A DNA stretch of 64,000 bases from Chryseobacterium glaciei (GCF_001648155.1 NZ_CP015199.1:1312501-1376500); one strand, 5' to 3'; numbered from the stretch's first letter, positions 53,013 to 61,710 are shown. A program made the numbers and translations. The notes: a model not told the origin generated them from the letters alone.

Positions 53013-53777
53013 CTATTTCGCTCTCAATCTCTCTTTAATAGACTCAATATTTTTCTTTGCAGAATCTTCAAGAATTAAACTTGCGCTCATGTGGATTCTT
53101 GCAGGCATTAATTCATTGAAATGATCTGTTCCTTCCCAAGATACTTTTTTAATTAAAGCTAAAGCATCGCTGCTTCTTGTCGCTAAAGTCTGCAAAAACT
53201 TCTCTAGTTTAACATCCATTTCTTCAATATTTTCTGAAACTGAATGATACACATTATGTTGCTCTGCCCATTCTGCTGATCTGAAATCTGCATCAATCGC
53301 CATTGCTGAAAACTGAGATTTCCCAATTTTTCTTTCAACATATGGCCCGATTACGAATGGCCCGATTCCTAAATTGATCTCCGTTAAAGCCAAAGCAGAA
53401 TCTTTCGTTGCAAAACAATAATCCGCTCCACAAGCAAGACCTACTCCACCGCCCGTTGTTTTTCCCTGAACTCTTACGACTACAATTTTACCGCAGTTTC
53501 TCATCGCATTCAAAACTTTAGCAAAACCTCCGAAAAATTTTGTTGATGCTTCCAATTCTTCAATAGACAAAAGTTCATCAAAACTTGCTCCTGCACAGAA
53601 TGCTTTTTCACCTTCACTTTTTACAAGAATAGCTTTAACCTCATCTTTAGCACCTTCATCCAAAATGGTCTGAGCCAGTTTTTCTAAAATTGCTCCCGGA
53701 AGAGAATTACTTTTTGGAGTTCCGAATGTGATCTCGGCAATATTGTTTTTCAGTTCTGAAACTACGAATTCGTTCAT
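53013..53777 (-). CDS. enoyl-CoA hydratase/isomerase family protein
   Basis: 254 aa with the crotonase fold: FCAGASFDELLS near 63 supplies the first oxyanion-hole amide, and GKTTGGGVGLACGADYCFAT near 105 the second. The ALTEINLGIGP loop follows. The catalytic Glu pattern suggests a hydratase or isomerase rather than a hydrolase, but the substrate is unclear. A link to the phenylacetate gene paaZ 8 kb away on the same strand is possible but not shown by adjacency. Confidence 0.85.
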   Translation of the reverse strand: MNEFVVSELKNNIAEITFGTPKSNSLPGAILEKLAQTILDEGAKDEVKAILVKSEGEKAFCAGASFDELLSIEELEASTKFFGGFAKVLNAMRNCGKIVVVRVQGKTTGGGVGLACGADYCFATKDSALALTEINLGIGPFVIGPYVERKIGKSQFSAMAIDADFRSAEWAEQHNVYHSVSENIEEMDVKLEKFLQTLATRSSDALALIKKVSWEGTDHFNELMPARIHMSASLILEDSAKKNIESIKERLRAK

Positions 53778-53801
53778 TTTTTAATTATAATTAGATTCTT
53801 A

Positions 53802-53809
53802 CAAAAATA
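53802..53809 (-). promoter_or_regulatory. -7 element of the enoyl-CoA hydratase promoter
   Basis: TATTTTTG on the minus strand, a full TAnnTTTG match 24 nt upstream of the ATG. The -33 element is not clear. Confidence 0.45.
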
Positions 53810-53969
53810 CTAAATACGAAGCTTTTACCTAGAACAAAAAGCAAATATTCTTTAATAAAATATCATACACAATCAGTAAAAATACGGAGTCCCAAATTTG
53901 GTATTTTCTACTCTACCTACAGTTTTATATATATCGTTCCTTTGAATTGTTAATAAACACCAACAATTG

Positions 53970-54014
53970 GCGAGATCCGAAAAGCCTTAAAAAAGAGTAG
54001 GAACATTTAAAACT
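53970..54014 (+). promoter_or_regulatory. conserved leader element upstream of the tail-collar genes
   Basis: A 45-nt block with core ATCCGAAAAGC, A-run and AGAGTAGGAACA ends 15 nt before the first tail-collar ATG. It matches the block at 33667-33709 at about 85-90% of positions. The downstream genes are unrelated, so the element itself is what is shared. Confidence 0.6.
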
Positions 54015-54029
54015 GAAAAAAATAATATC

Positions 54030-54578
54030 ATGGAAGAATTAATGGGAGTCATCAAATCATTCTCCGGAAACTTTGCCCCTGTAAACTTTATGTTCTGCGA
54101 TGGAAGATTATTAAGTATTGCACAAAATTCCGCTCTCTTCTCTCTTTTAGGAACTACCTATGGAGGCGACGGTGTTTCAACTTTTGCTTTACCAAACCTT
54201 AACGGGCGCTATCCTCTGGGAATTGGAAGCAATGGAAGTCAAACTTACGTATTGGGAGAGCAGTCTGGAACTCCACAAACGACGATCATGTCTATGAACT
54301 TACCTACCATTACAAGTCAATTAAAAGTTGCTAAAGCTAATGCTACTTCAGCTTCACCATCTGCAACTTCATCAATTGCAATTCCGGGAACAACTGTAGG
54401 TAGAGATTTTACTGCCATACCAAGTTTTATCGACAATGCAACTCCAACATCTATTACATTTCTTAATCCACAATCTGTAATGTTTATCGGACAGAATCAA
54501 CCCATCAATAATATGATGCCTTATATGGGACTTAACTACATTATTTGTGTTCAGGGAATTTATCCTTCAAGACCTTAA
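54030..54578 (+). CDS. phage tail-collar domain protein 1
   Basis: 182 aa, a stand-alone tail-collar (MdpB-like, microcystin-dependent) protein: MEELMGVIKSFSGNFAPVNF, then CDGRLLSIAQNSALFSLLGT, TYGGDGVSTFALPNLNGR, and a C-terminal MPYMGLNYIICVQGIYPSRP. Such proteins occur outside prophages in many bacteria, often in tandem, and their role is unknown. No other phage gene is near. It is followed by a paralogue. Confidence 0.88.
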   Translation: MEELMGVIKSFSGNFAPVNFMFCDGRLLSIAQNSALFSLLGTTYGGDGVSTFALPNLNGRYPLGIGSNGSQTYVLGEQSGTPQTTIMSMNLPTITSQLKVAKANATSASPSATSSIAIPGTTVGRDFTAIPSFIDNATPTSITFLNPQSVMFIGQNQPINNMMPYMGLNYIICVQGIYPSRP

Positions 54579-54625
54579 TTTAAAAATAAGTATTAATAAT
54601 AACCAACAATTAAAAAGAAAATATC

Positions 54626-55168
54626 ATGGAAGAATATTTAGGAACCATCAAAATGTTTGCAGGAAACTTTATCCCAAGAGGATATTTAGCATGCAACGGA
54701 GCTTTATTAGGCATTTCACAAAACCAAGCTCTTTTTTCACTTTTAGGAACGACTTATGGAGGAAACGGTACAACAAACTTTGCTTTGCCTAATCTAAACG
54801 GTCGTGCACCAATCGGTTCAGGAATTGCTAATACAGGAAAATCAGTAAACCTTGGTGAAGTAGGAGGAACTCCAACAACAACATTGTTTAACTCAAACTT
54901 ACCAAGTTTTGTAAGCCAATTGAAAATCTCTAAATCTAATGCAACAACAGCTTCTCCATCATCAGCATCATCAATTGCTATTCCTGGAACAACTGTTGGT
55001 AGAGACTTCACTCCGGTTCCTAGCTTTGTAGATACAGCACCGGATACAGTAATCAATGCAGCCTCAGTTACTTTTACAGGTGCAAATGTGCCTATTGAAA
55101 ATATGCCACCATACTTAGGTATGAACTACATTATTTGTGTAGAAGGAATTTTTCCTTCAAGACCATAA
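54626..55168 (+). CDS. phage tail-collar domain protein 2
   Basis: 180 aa, a close paralogue of the preceding gene with the same blocks (MEEYLGTIKMFAGNF, TYGGNGTTNFALPNLNGR, MPPYLGMNYIICVEGIFPSRP), clearly a tandem duplication. The middle region (residues 70-150) is more divergent and Ser/Thr/Ala-rich. Probably cotranscribed with the first copy (47-nt gap). Confidence 0.88.
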   Translation: MEEYLGTIKMFAGNFIPRGYLACNGALLGISQNQALFSLLGTTYGGNGTTNFALPNLNGRAPIGSGIANTGKSVNLGEVGGTPTTTLFNSNLPSFVSQLKISKSNATTASPSSASSIAIPGTTVGRDFTPVPSFVDTAPDTVINAASVTFTGANVPIENMPPYLGMNYIICVEGIFPSRP

Positions 55169-55204
55169 AAAAATACATTTATAAACATCTAAAAAATTAA
55201 AATC

Positions 55205-56035
55205 ATGAAAAGCACTACTTTTTTCTTAATCTGTAGTCTGCTCATTTCTACTTTCACCTTTGCGCAGACTAGTACTGAACAATTTGAAACGGAATCTCAC
55301 GGAAGTACAAGCTTCACGGATAACGGAGTAATCTTTAACATTCTAACTCATGTAGGCGGGTTCGACATTCAGGCCAACTACCCAAATACTGGTTGGAATG
55401 GTACAGCAAATGACAATAGATATATTGATAATTCCGGAGCGGGAAATATTGCAGTTGGAGCATCATTCAGCATCAAAACAACATCTAATTTGTATAAAGT
55501 AAACAGATTTTGGATATTCTTATCTGATACAAGTTTAAATCAAACGGTAGCCGGTACACTTACTGTAACAGGTAAATTAAACGGAATTACAAAGTATACA
55601 CAGACCAAAAGTACAGGTTTTGCAACCGGTTTAGGCTCTACAAATGGATATACTTTGATCGATTTAACCAATCTTAATGGTCAGAACTATTCGAATATTA
55701 TTGTCGATCAGCTTCAAGTTACTCTTGGTGGTCTTTATACGTATGCAGGTCTTGACGCTTTCACTTGGGTAAAAGATACAGGTATTGTTTTAGCCACCAA
55801 TGAAGCAGCTGGTGTGATCAAAAAGCAGGCAAGCATTTATCCTAACCCGACAAATGGTCCTCTTACGATAAAAACTGAAGAAAATAATAAAGCCGAGATT
55901 TATAATCAGGAAGGAAAATTGGTCAAAAGCCTAGACATCAAAAAAGGTATCAATGAAACTAATATTTCTGAACTTCCAAGTGGAGTTTATTTAATAAAAA
56001 CACCCTCAGAATCTTATAAAATCATTAAGAAGTAA
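55205..56035 (+). CDS. T9SS type A sorting-domain protein
   Basis: 276 aa. A signal peptide (1-20, ending FTFAQ) is followed by a beta-sandwich region (about 25-200, with TDNGVIFNILTHVGGFDI) and a C-terminal sorting domain (ASIYPNPTNGPLTIKTEENN through LPSGVYLIKTPSESYKIIKK). It is exported by the T9SS. It lies 36 nt after the second tail-collar gene and probably belongs to the same transcript, which would link the collar proteins to the cell surface. Confidence 0.88.
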   Translation: MKSTTFFLICSLLISTFTFAQTSTEQFETESHGSTSFTDNGVIFNILTHVGGFDIQANYPNTGWNGTANDNRYIDNSGAGNIAVGASFSIKTTSNLYKVNRFWIFLSDTSLNQTVAGTLTVTGKLNGITKYTQTKSTGFATGLGSTNGYTLIDLTNLNGQNYSNIIVDQLQVTLGGLYTYAGLDAFTWVKDTGIVLATNEAAGVIKKQASIYPNPTNGPLTIKTEENNKAEIYNQEGKLVKSLDIKKGINETNISELPSGVYLIKTPSESYKIIKK

Positions 56036-56120
56036 CTACTGGAGTTAAAAAAATCTAATAACCATGAAAATTTTAACATAAGTATATTGTACCACGAAGA
56101 TTCTAATTACATAAGTGAAG

Positions 56121-56147
56121 AAATCCCCTGATTATTTCAGGGGATTT
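56121..56147. terminator. bidirectional terminator
   Basis: AAATCCCCTGA and TCAGGGGATTT form an 11-bp stem with a short loop and a T run, between the convergent T9SS protein and helicase genes. Confidence 0.85.
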
Positions 56148-56152
56148 TTGTT

Positions 56153-58843
56153 TTATCTTGTCCATTTATGGAGATGTTCAATTCTTACATTTCTTTTCAT
56201 TAACGATTGAAACCTTAATTTAAGCAGTATTTTTCGGCCTTCAATTGTTCGGGTAAAAATTAAATCAGACGCTTCCATCATTTCACTCCATGTGTTACAG
56301 AAAAATTCTGCACTTTTTTTATTTTTAGCGAAAATTTCAGGCAATGGATAGTAGCTATTCTTCTTTATAAAAAAAAGATTTCTTTTTTGCTCCAACAAAT
56401 ATCTTGGATTATCAACAGGAGAAATTAATTCCTGCAACGTTTGGATAAATTGAGATCTTTCATAATTGCTTCCTCCTTCCAAATGACAAACTGAGTTTTT
56501 GTAGTAATCAGCCGAACTTACAACTTTGAGTTTCTCAAGAGGTGTTCTAATAATTCTTTCATTCATTAAACCTTTTACGACAATATTTCCTATCAATTCA
56601 ATATGCTTTGCTATGTTTTTATATTTAAAATATTGTTGTAATGCTCTATAAAACTTCCCGCCATAGATCAAGAGTCCAACTGCTCCGAATAAAAATGCAA
56701 ACCACGAAAAGCTTGTTACAGAATTAATAGATTTAGCTGATCGAAACATTCCCACCAATAAATCCCACCAAAACATCACAAAAGAAGAAACAGCAACTCC
56801 TGAAAGATTCCCTATCATTTTACCAAGATATTTCATCTTCATTTTTTTGTTGTCTTTCATTTCTTCAAAAGGAACCTGTATTTCCTCTATAAGAATATTT
56901 CCCTTATCTAAAGCTGTTTTCCAATGGCTAGAAAGGCTTTTCCTATCGCTGGCAGAAGCAAATGTACTTTGATTAATCAAAGAAACTTCGTGAATATTTT
57001 CAATAGTTTTGATATTTAATCTTTCAAAATTATTTTCTATGGTAGGATTGTCCTTACTTGAAATCCCAACAAATGTTTTAAATCGTTTTCTTATAATATC
57101 AAAATCTTGTCCGCCATTTTCGCTATTCCCATCAAAACATACAAGATGCCAAATATTGCCTGTCTTCTCAGGATTATCTTTCTGGGTTCTTATTACTCTT
57201 CCTCTCATTTGATTTGAAAGAACGAACGAGCTTACAAAACTTGCCAAAATAAGCGCATTCATTTTAGGAGCATCCCAACCTTCTCCTAAAAGTGATTTTG
57301 TTCCTATTAAAATTTGAATTTCACCACCTTGAAAAATTTCTGTAATGATATGAACAATATCGTGTTTTATAGACTCAGAAAGATTCACCAAAAGATATTC
57401 GCTATCATAAGAAAGCTCGGAAACAGAAACTTTTGGAATCCCTTTTTTCATACAAAACTCATCAAATAATTCTAAGGCTATTTTAGGAATAATCACAATA
57501 CTGCCTGTTAAAACACCAATTTTTTTATGTTGTAAATTTTCTCTTCTTAATTTTTCAAAAATTGAAATAGCTCCCATCTTATCAAGATCGAAGGTGTTTG
57601 TTTTTTCAGTACTTAAATATTCTTTTTTGATAAAATCTGTAAGAATGACCATTTTCAAGTCTTCCTTTAAAACAGAATACTCAAAATCTGCAATATCTTT
57701 TATACCTTGGAGTTTTCCCATGCTTGAATTAAGAATCTGAGATAGATTTTTATTCTCAAAAAAACTCACTCTTTTCTTGTCTAGAAAACCATGTCGTCTT
57801 AATCGGTTTTCAAGATCTGTGCGATGTTCTTCTGAGTCTTTAAAATCAATTCCGTCAACAAATAAATAAAAATCAAGTAATTCTTCAAACCAAAAGAAAT
57901 CAAATTCGAGGATAAATTTTTGTTCGTCTCCAATGATTTCAAAATGAATTTCGGGAATTTCTTTACCTCTAAAATTCATGTAAACTAAGCCTGAAGTATA
58001 GGAAGATACATTCTCATAGATCCATTCTAAATGCAATTGCGGATTTTGATATACAGAATGATTTTCTATTGCATTTAAAAGAACATTATCATTTTTAATT
58101 TCTTCAAAAAATTGGTTAGCCTGAATATGATACTGCTCTATTTTCAGTTGTTCCTGTTGCGTTGGTAATGTAAAATAGACCAAATCCTGATGCGGACATA
58201 AATCTCCTTCTATCATTAATTCCGGAACTGAGATCTCAACGTCTACAGCACCATTCAGTTGAATATATCGTTGCCATTCGGCTCCAGAAACATCAAAAGG
58301 AGGAGTTGCGGTAAGCGCTACAATCGTAGGATTAATTTCCGTCTTTAGATCTATTAAACTTCTCCACCATGTATTTTGAAGATGATGGGCTTCGTCTAAA
58401 ATAAAAGTTCCTACTTTCTGCTTTTTTAATTTCTTTACAACTTCTGAAATTGTATAATGGGAAGAAATTTCATCTGTTTCTTCATCAACAATTTCTTTTA
58501 GATTATTGGAAGCAGCATGAATTCCCTGATAGGTAGTAACTGTAATAAAACTGGGATTTTTAATATCTGTAGAAATCCAATCAGGAGTGATTTCTATATT
58601 GAGAAAGAGCTCACAAAATCTTTGAATCCATTGATTTCTGATGGCTAAAGTCGGCGCAACAATCAATGTGGGTTTATTAAGTCTTAACATTACCTCTAAT
58701 CCCAAAACCGTTTTCCCAGAACCTGGAGGAGCTACAATATGAAGATGATTATCGGTAAGATATTCCTCAACATTATCGAGGAAATTTTTCTGATATTTTC
58801 TCCAATTATATTTAAATTTTAAACCTTCTGGAAACGTGTTCAT
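56153..58843 (-). CDS. SF2 DEAD/DEAH-type helicase with two membrane segments
   Basis: 896 aa. The helicase core has motif I APPGSGKTVLG (about 38-48), motif II LDEAHH near 180, motif III ALTATPP near 205, motif V LLGEGWDAP near 525 and motif VI QMRGRVIRTQ near 550, all intact. After the core come two likely membrane helices (about 675-697, FVMFWWDLLVGMF, and 712-732, FAFLFGAVGLLIYGG), then a ~150-aa C-terminal domain I do not recognise. A membrane-attached SF2 helicase is unusual. It follows the uracil-DNA-glycosylase gene by 6 nt and is the last gene of the unit. Function unknown; DNA repair or defence are the main options. Confidence 0.87.
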   Translation of the reverse strand: MNTFPEGLKFKYNWRKYQKNFLDNVEEYLTDNHLHIVAPPGSGKTVLGLEVMLRLNKPTLIVAPTLAIRNQWIQRFCELFLNIEITPDWISTDIKNPSFITVTTYQGIHAASNNLKEIVDEETDEISSHYTISEVVKKLKKQKVGTFILDEAHHLQNTWWRSLIDLKTEINPTIVALTATPPFDVSGAEWQRYIQLNGAVDVEISVPELMIEGDLCPHQDLVYFTLPTQQEQLKIEQYHIQANQFFEEIKNDNVLLNAIENHSVYQNPQLHLEWIYENVSSYTSGLVYMNFRGKEIPEIHFEIIGDEQKFILEFDFFWFEELLDFYLFVDGIDFKDSEEHRTDLENRLRRHGFLDKKRVSFFENKNLSQILNSSMGKLQGIKDIADFEYSVLKEDLKMVILTDFIKKEYLSTEKTNTFDLDKMGAISIFEKLRRENLQHKKIGVLTGSIVIIPKIALELFDEFCMKKGIPKVSVSELSYDSEYLLVNLSESIKHDIVHIITEIFQGGEIQILIGTKSLLGEGWDAPKMNALILASFVSSFVLSNQMRGRVIRTQKDNPEKTGNIWHLVCFDGNSENGGQDFDIIRKRFKTFVGISSKDNPTIENNFERLNIKTIENIHEVSLINQSTFASASDRKSLSSHWKTALDKGNILIEEIQVPFEEMKDNKKMKMKYLGKMIGNLSGVAVSSFVMFWWDLLVGMFRSAKSINSVTSFSWFAFLFGAVGLLIYGGKFYRALQQYFKYKNIAKHIELIGNIVVKGLMNERIIRTPLEKLKVVSSADYYKNSVCHLEGGSNYERSQFIQTLQELISPVDNPRYLLEQKRNLFFIKKNSYYPLPEIFAKNKKSAEFFCNTWSEMMEASDLIFTRTIEGRKILLKLRFQSLMKRNVRIEHLHKWTR

Positions 58844-58849
58844 TCCATT

Positions 58850-59536
58850 TTATTTTTTTAAGGCTAAAATATATTTGTCAATATACATCTCTTTTTCTTT
58901 CAATTTATATTGCTGAATATATCTGGGATGCTCCAGAACCGTCATTTTATCGAAAAGTTTTGCTTCTTTATTGAGTTTGGAAATAAAATCTGCATTTTTC
59001 TTTCCTAAAATAAAGACTTCTGAGGTATCGACATTTAAGCTGATATGCTTTCTTAAAGAATCAATCATAAAATCTTTCACGTCTTCGAATAGCTTTTTAT
59101 CGTCGTAATAATTAGCATTTAACCAACCTGTTTTTGCTTTTCTTACAATCGCTAAAGGAAAAGGAGAATTGATATAAAAATCCTTGTAGAATTCTTCTGC
59201 ACTGCCGTATGCTTCGATCATATCATACATAAAGACAGAAGAAATTTCATGTGTGCGAGCAGATTTCATTGTAATTCCGCAAACAGATTCCAAACGTTTT
59301 GTATCGGTAAACGGAACACCCGTCACTCCTGCTCCATGACGACTAGGATTGATTCCGATTATGAATTTCCTTTTATTGGAATCGTTATAATATTTTTGAT
59401 AAAACTTTTGCATGACTTCCATCGTTTCCGGATTATCTAAATACGGATTCAAGACCTGAAAACCTTCGGGAAGATTTCCTGAATATTCCAGATTTTTATT
59501 GAACTGAACGACTTGATCAGCAAAAGTTTTATTCAT
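58850..59536 (-). CDS. SMUG2-like uracil-DNA glycosylase family protein
   Basis: 228 aa. FIIGINPSRHGAGVTGVPFT near residues 60-79 is the active-site loop of the SMUG2 branch of the uracil-DNA glycosylase superfamily, and VLEHPRYIQQY near 205 fits the second loop that enters the minor groove. Members remove uracil or oxidised pyrimidines from DNA. It lies between the DUF4241 gene (2-nt gap) and the helicase (6-nt gap), which suggests a joint role on DNA. Confidence 0.88.
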   Translation of the reverse strand: MNKTFADQVVQFNKNLEYSGNLPEGFQVLNPYLDNPETMEVMQKFYQKYYNDSNKRKFIIGINPSRHGAGVTGVPFTDTKRLESVCGITMKSARTHEISSVFMYDMIEAYGSAEEFYKDFYINSPFPLAIVRKAKTGWLNANYYDDKKLFEDVKDFMIDSLRKHISLNVDTSEVFILGKKNADFISKLNKEAKLFDKMTVLEHPRYIQQYKLKEKEMYIDKYILALKK

Positions 59537-59538
59537 AT

Positions 59539-60318
59539 TTAATCTTTAAGAAAAATAAAGTTTTCAGGTTCATTATCCTCGTCGCCGTCTACATCATCCT
59601 CGTCACCTTCTTCACTTAAAGCCAATTCTATATCAATAAACTGAATATATAAACCACAAATTTCTCCGTTAGCATCATAAGCAAAGTAAACAGGATAACT
59701 ACCATCACCAAAACCACTTGCAAACATCGGAATCTGATAATTTGTGTTGGGAACAGTCCAATTGATCCAATCTCCCGCTTCTCTCTGATTGTTTGGATGA
59801 TCTTTATAACTTTGCTCGAAAATTCCGGCAAAATAATCATCGTAAACATTGTCGACATCCGTCTCAGCTACAAATTTATCTACAAACGGAAGCACTTCAG
59901 CATCTGTAATACATCCTAATCCAGCATCAACTCCAAAACCGAAAAAATCGTCTTCGGTTACACCTTCCAATTCTTCAATTCCGATTAGAGCTTCACGATA
60001 AATAACAGGTTTTTCTTTGGTAAATTCAACTTTTACAACAGCATATCTGTCGCCCCAATCTTCAGATTTTACCACTGCAATTGTCACAGGGAAATCTCCT
60101 TTCGGAGCCTGAATGAAATAAGGTTTTTCATTAGAACTCAGATAAACAAGCGGATCTCTCACCACCACTTTTCCGGAAGGAAGAGAGACATTTCCGATTG
60201 CCATCGTTTCCATTTTCTGTCCCAGAATTTCATTCGAAGTAAAATACGTTTCAAGGTCTGTAGGACAAACCATGATATCTTTTACTTCTTCCCATTTTTG
60301 CATCCAGTTTTCGTTCAT
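59539..60318 (-). CDS. DUF4241 domain protein
   Basis: 259 aa, no signal peptide, acidic, ending in an Asp/Glu-rich tail (EEGDEDDVDGDEDNEPE). The blocks SGKVVVRDPLVYLSSNEK near 50, FPVTIAVVKSEDWGDRYA near 78, GVDAGLGCITDAEV near 128 and MFASGFGDGSYPVYFAYD near 197 are typical of DUF4241. The family occurs among immunity-type proteins of polymorphic-toxin systems and elsewhere; its biochemistry is unknown. It is 2 nt from the glycosylase gene and 43 nt after the SUKH gene. Confidence 0.87.
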   Translation of the reverse strand: MNENWMQKWEEVKDIMVCPTDLETYFTSNEILGQKMETMAIGNVSLPSGKVVVRDPLVYLSSNEKPYFIQAPKGDFPVTIAVVKSEDWGDRYAVVKVEFTKEKPVIYREALIGIEELEGVTEDDFFGFGVDAGLGCITDAEVLPFVDKFVAETDVDNVYDDYFAGIFEQSYKDHPNNQREAGDWINWTVPNTNYQIPMFASGFGDGSYPVYFAYDANGEICGLYIQFIDIELALSEEGDEDDVDGDEDNEPENFIFLKD

Positions 60319-60361
60319 TATAATTTATGATTTAATTGTAAGCATTAAAAATACAGCTTAT

Positions 60362-60898
60362 TTAGTCTCCGTCAAACTCTTCTTCGTCTTTTAATCCTTT
60401 AATAAATGTTTCAAAATCCTTTGCCAGAAAAATTTTCCTGTAATCATCTTCCTGATCTACATGTACCACTTCCGGCTCGCCGTCTTTTCCGCACTTAGAG
60501 TAGTCAAGTAAGATCATATCATGACCTGCAGAAGGACAGTCAGCAATATACACACCGTCATTTGGGTATCCCCATTCTTCCATCATAAACTGACTTCCAA
60601 GTTCTCCACAAACAGAATAGGTTTTCTCTCTTCCGATTCCCATTAGTCCTGTAATTGCGACATGATCTTCTGCCCAGGAATTGTCTTCTGTTGTTGGGAA
60701 ACAGCTTTTTTCTACCAATCCTCCGTTTTGAATTCTCATTAATTCGATATAAGAAGCAGGCAGTTTATATCCCAATTCATTTTCAATTGAAGAAATCATT
60801 TCATCATCAGGAAATTCTTCGATGTAATCTCTTACTGAATAACTGCTTTCACTCCAGAAATCTGTAAAGTCAAAGTCTTTGAAAAATTGTAGTTCCAT
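60362..60898 (-). CDS. SMI1/KNR4 (SUKH) family protein
   Basis: 178 aa, acidic. SIENELGYKLPASYIELMRIQNGG near 38-61 and the later GMGREKTYS-like and PSAGHDMILLDYSKCGKDGEP near 127 are hallmark SUKH blocks. SUKH proteins are often immunity partners of contact-dependent or polymorphic toxins, but also occur alone. It opens the minus-strand set DUF4241, glycosylase, helicase. No toxin gene is visible next to it. Confidence 0.87.
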   Translation of the reverse strand: MELQFFKDFDFTDFWSESSYSVRDYIEEFPDDEMISSIENELGYKLPASYIELMRIQNGGLVEKSCFPTTEDNSWAEDHVAITGLMGIGREKTYSVCGELGSQFMMEEWGYPNDGVYIADCPSAGHDMILLDYSKCGKDGEPEVVHVDQEDDYRKIFLAKDFETFIKGLKDEEEFDGD

Positions 60899-60987
60899 AT
60901 TTTGTTTTAAATAAATGAGATTCTGATTTTACTGTAAAAGTAATTATCATTTTTAATTAAAAACATTTCTTTCGCTAAGATTTTGTA

Positions 60988-61022
60988 CATCCTTGTCAAG
61001 GTTTTGAACCTTGACAAGGATG
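60988..61022. repeat. REP palindrome, downstream of the RAYT gene
   Basis: CATCCTTGTCAAGGTT and AACCTTGACAAGGATG are perfect 16-nt arms around a TTG loop, 6 nt beyond the RAYT stop. It shares the CCTTGTCAAGG/CCTTGACAAGG core with the two other copies of this locus. Confidence 0.85.
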
Positions 61023-61028
61023 ATTTAA

Positions 61029-61646
61029 CTAAAACTCACAATCAAGATCAATAACTTTTTTATGCGATATTATGAAATTTTCTCTATTATCAAATAATTC
61101 AATAACCTCATTCCTTTTCAATAAAGTTTTAGAATGGCTTAAAATGGATTGATAAGAGGAAAAATTATATTTTGAAAACTCACTCGTTATAAAATGGTTC
61201 TGCGGGTTTTGATGAATATAAATAATTGTATTAATTAAATATTCATCCGACGTAATCTGTTTTCTTTTAAATGGAGATTCTATTAAAGAGCCATGTCTGT
61301 TATTTTCCTTGTTAAAAGCTTGGGAATAAGAATTAAAAATTCGAGCAAATTGCTTTGAGAAAATATTTTGTGGTGAGTGAAGTCCTGCAAAAGCCTTGTC
61401 ATGGTTTCTGACCTTGACAAGGCTTTCCAACTCTACATCAGATTTTATCTTAACCAAAAGATGAAAATGATTAGGCATAAGACAATATGCATATACATCA
61501 CAAACAGGAATAATAAATTCAGCCATTTTATTGAGAAAGAACAAATAATTTCGATCTGATTTAAAAATATTTTCTCCGTTAATTCCACGATTATAAATAT
61601 GGTAAAAACGGTCTGCTTCAATGGGAGTAGTTCTAATGTCTGTCAT
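61029..61646 (-). CDS. RAYT: REP-associated tyrosine transposase (Y1, IS200-like)
   Basis: 205 aa, single-strand HUH/Y1 transposase family. The N-terminal ADRFYHIYNRGINGENIF, the HUH motif PNHFHLLVKI (His60, His62) and the catalytic Tyr107 in FNSYSQAFNKENNRHGSLIE are present, followed by YIHQNPQNHFI. RAYTs are usually single-copy and are thought to spread or maintain REP palindromes. This gene is flanked by two palindromes and carries a third inside its own coding sequence (about residues 74-86), where it seems to lengthen the linker between the HUH motif and the Tyr. Confidence 0.9.
   Translation of the reverse strand: MTDIRTTPIEADRFYHIYNRGINGENIFKSDRNYLFFLNKMAEFIIPVCDVYAYCLMPNHFHLLVKIKSDVELESLVKVRNHDKAFAGLHSPQNIFSKQFARIFNSYSQAFNKENNRHGSLIESPFKRKQITSDEYLINTIIYIHQNPQNHFITSEFSKYNFSSYQSILSHSKTLLKRNEVIELFDNRENFIISHKKVIDLDCEF
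61390..61426. repeat. REP palindrome inside the RAYT coding sequence
   Basis: AAAGCCTTGTCATGGT and ACCTTGACAAGGCTTT are 16-nt arms with one mismatch around TTCTG. They carry the same core as the flanking REPs but lie in frame within the transposase gene, encoding about LESLVKVRNHDKAF. Confidence 0.8.
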
Positions 61647-61658
61647 TTGTGTGTGTTG

Positions 61659-61701
61659 TTTTAATCCTTGTCAAGGTTTGGAACCTTGACAAGGATTAAA
61701 A
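61659..61701. repeat. REP palindrome, upstream of the RAYT gene
   Basis: TTTTAATCCTTGTCAAGGTT and AACCTTGACAAGGATTAAAA are perfect 20-nt arms around a TGG loop, 13 nt upstream of the RAYT start. It is the longest of the three copies. Confidence 0.85.
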
Positions 61702-61710
61702 GTATTAAAA

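Noticed and set aside
54030..55168. Tail-collar genes as evidence of a prophage
   Set aside because: No integrase, capsid, terminase, portal, sheath or lysis gene is near; stand-alone collar proteins are common in bacteria.
60988..61701. CRISPR-like array from repeated CCTTGTCAAGG units
   Set aside because: There are only three palindromes at irregular spacing, with a transposase between them and no cas genes; they are REPs.
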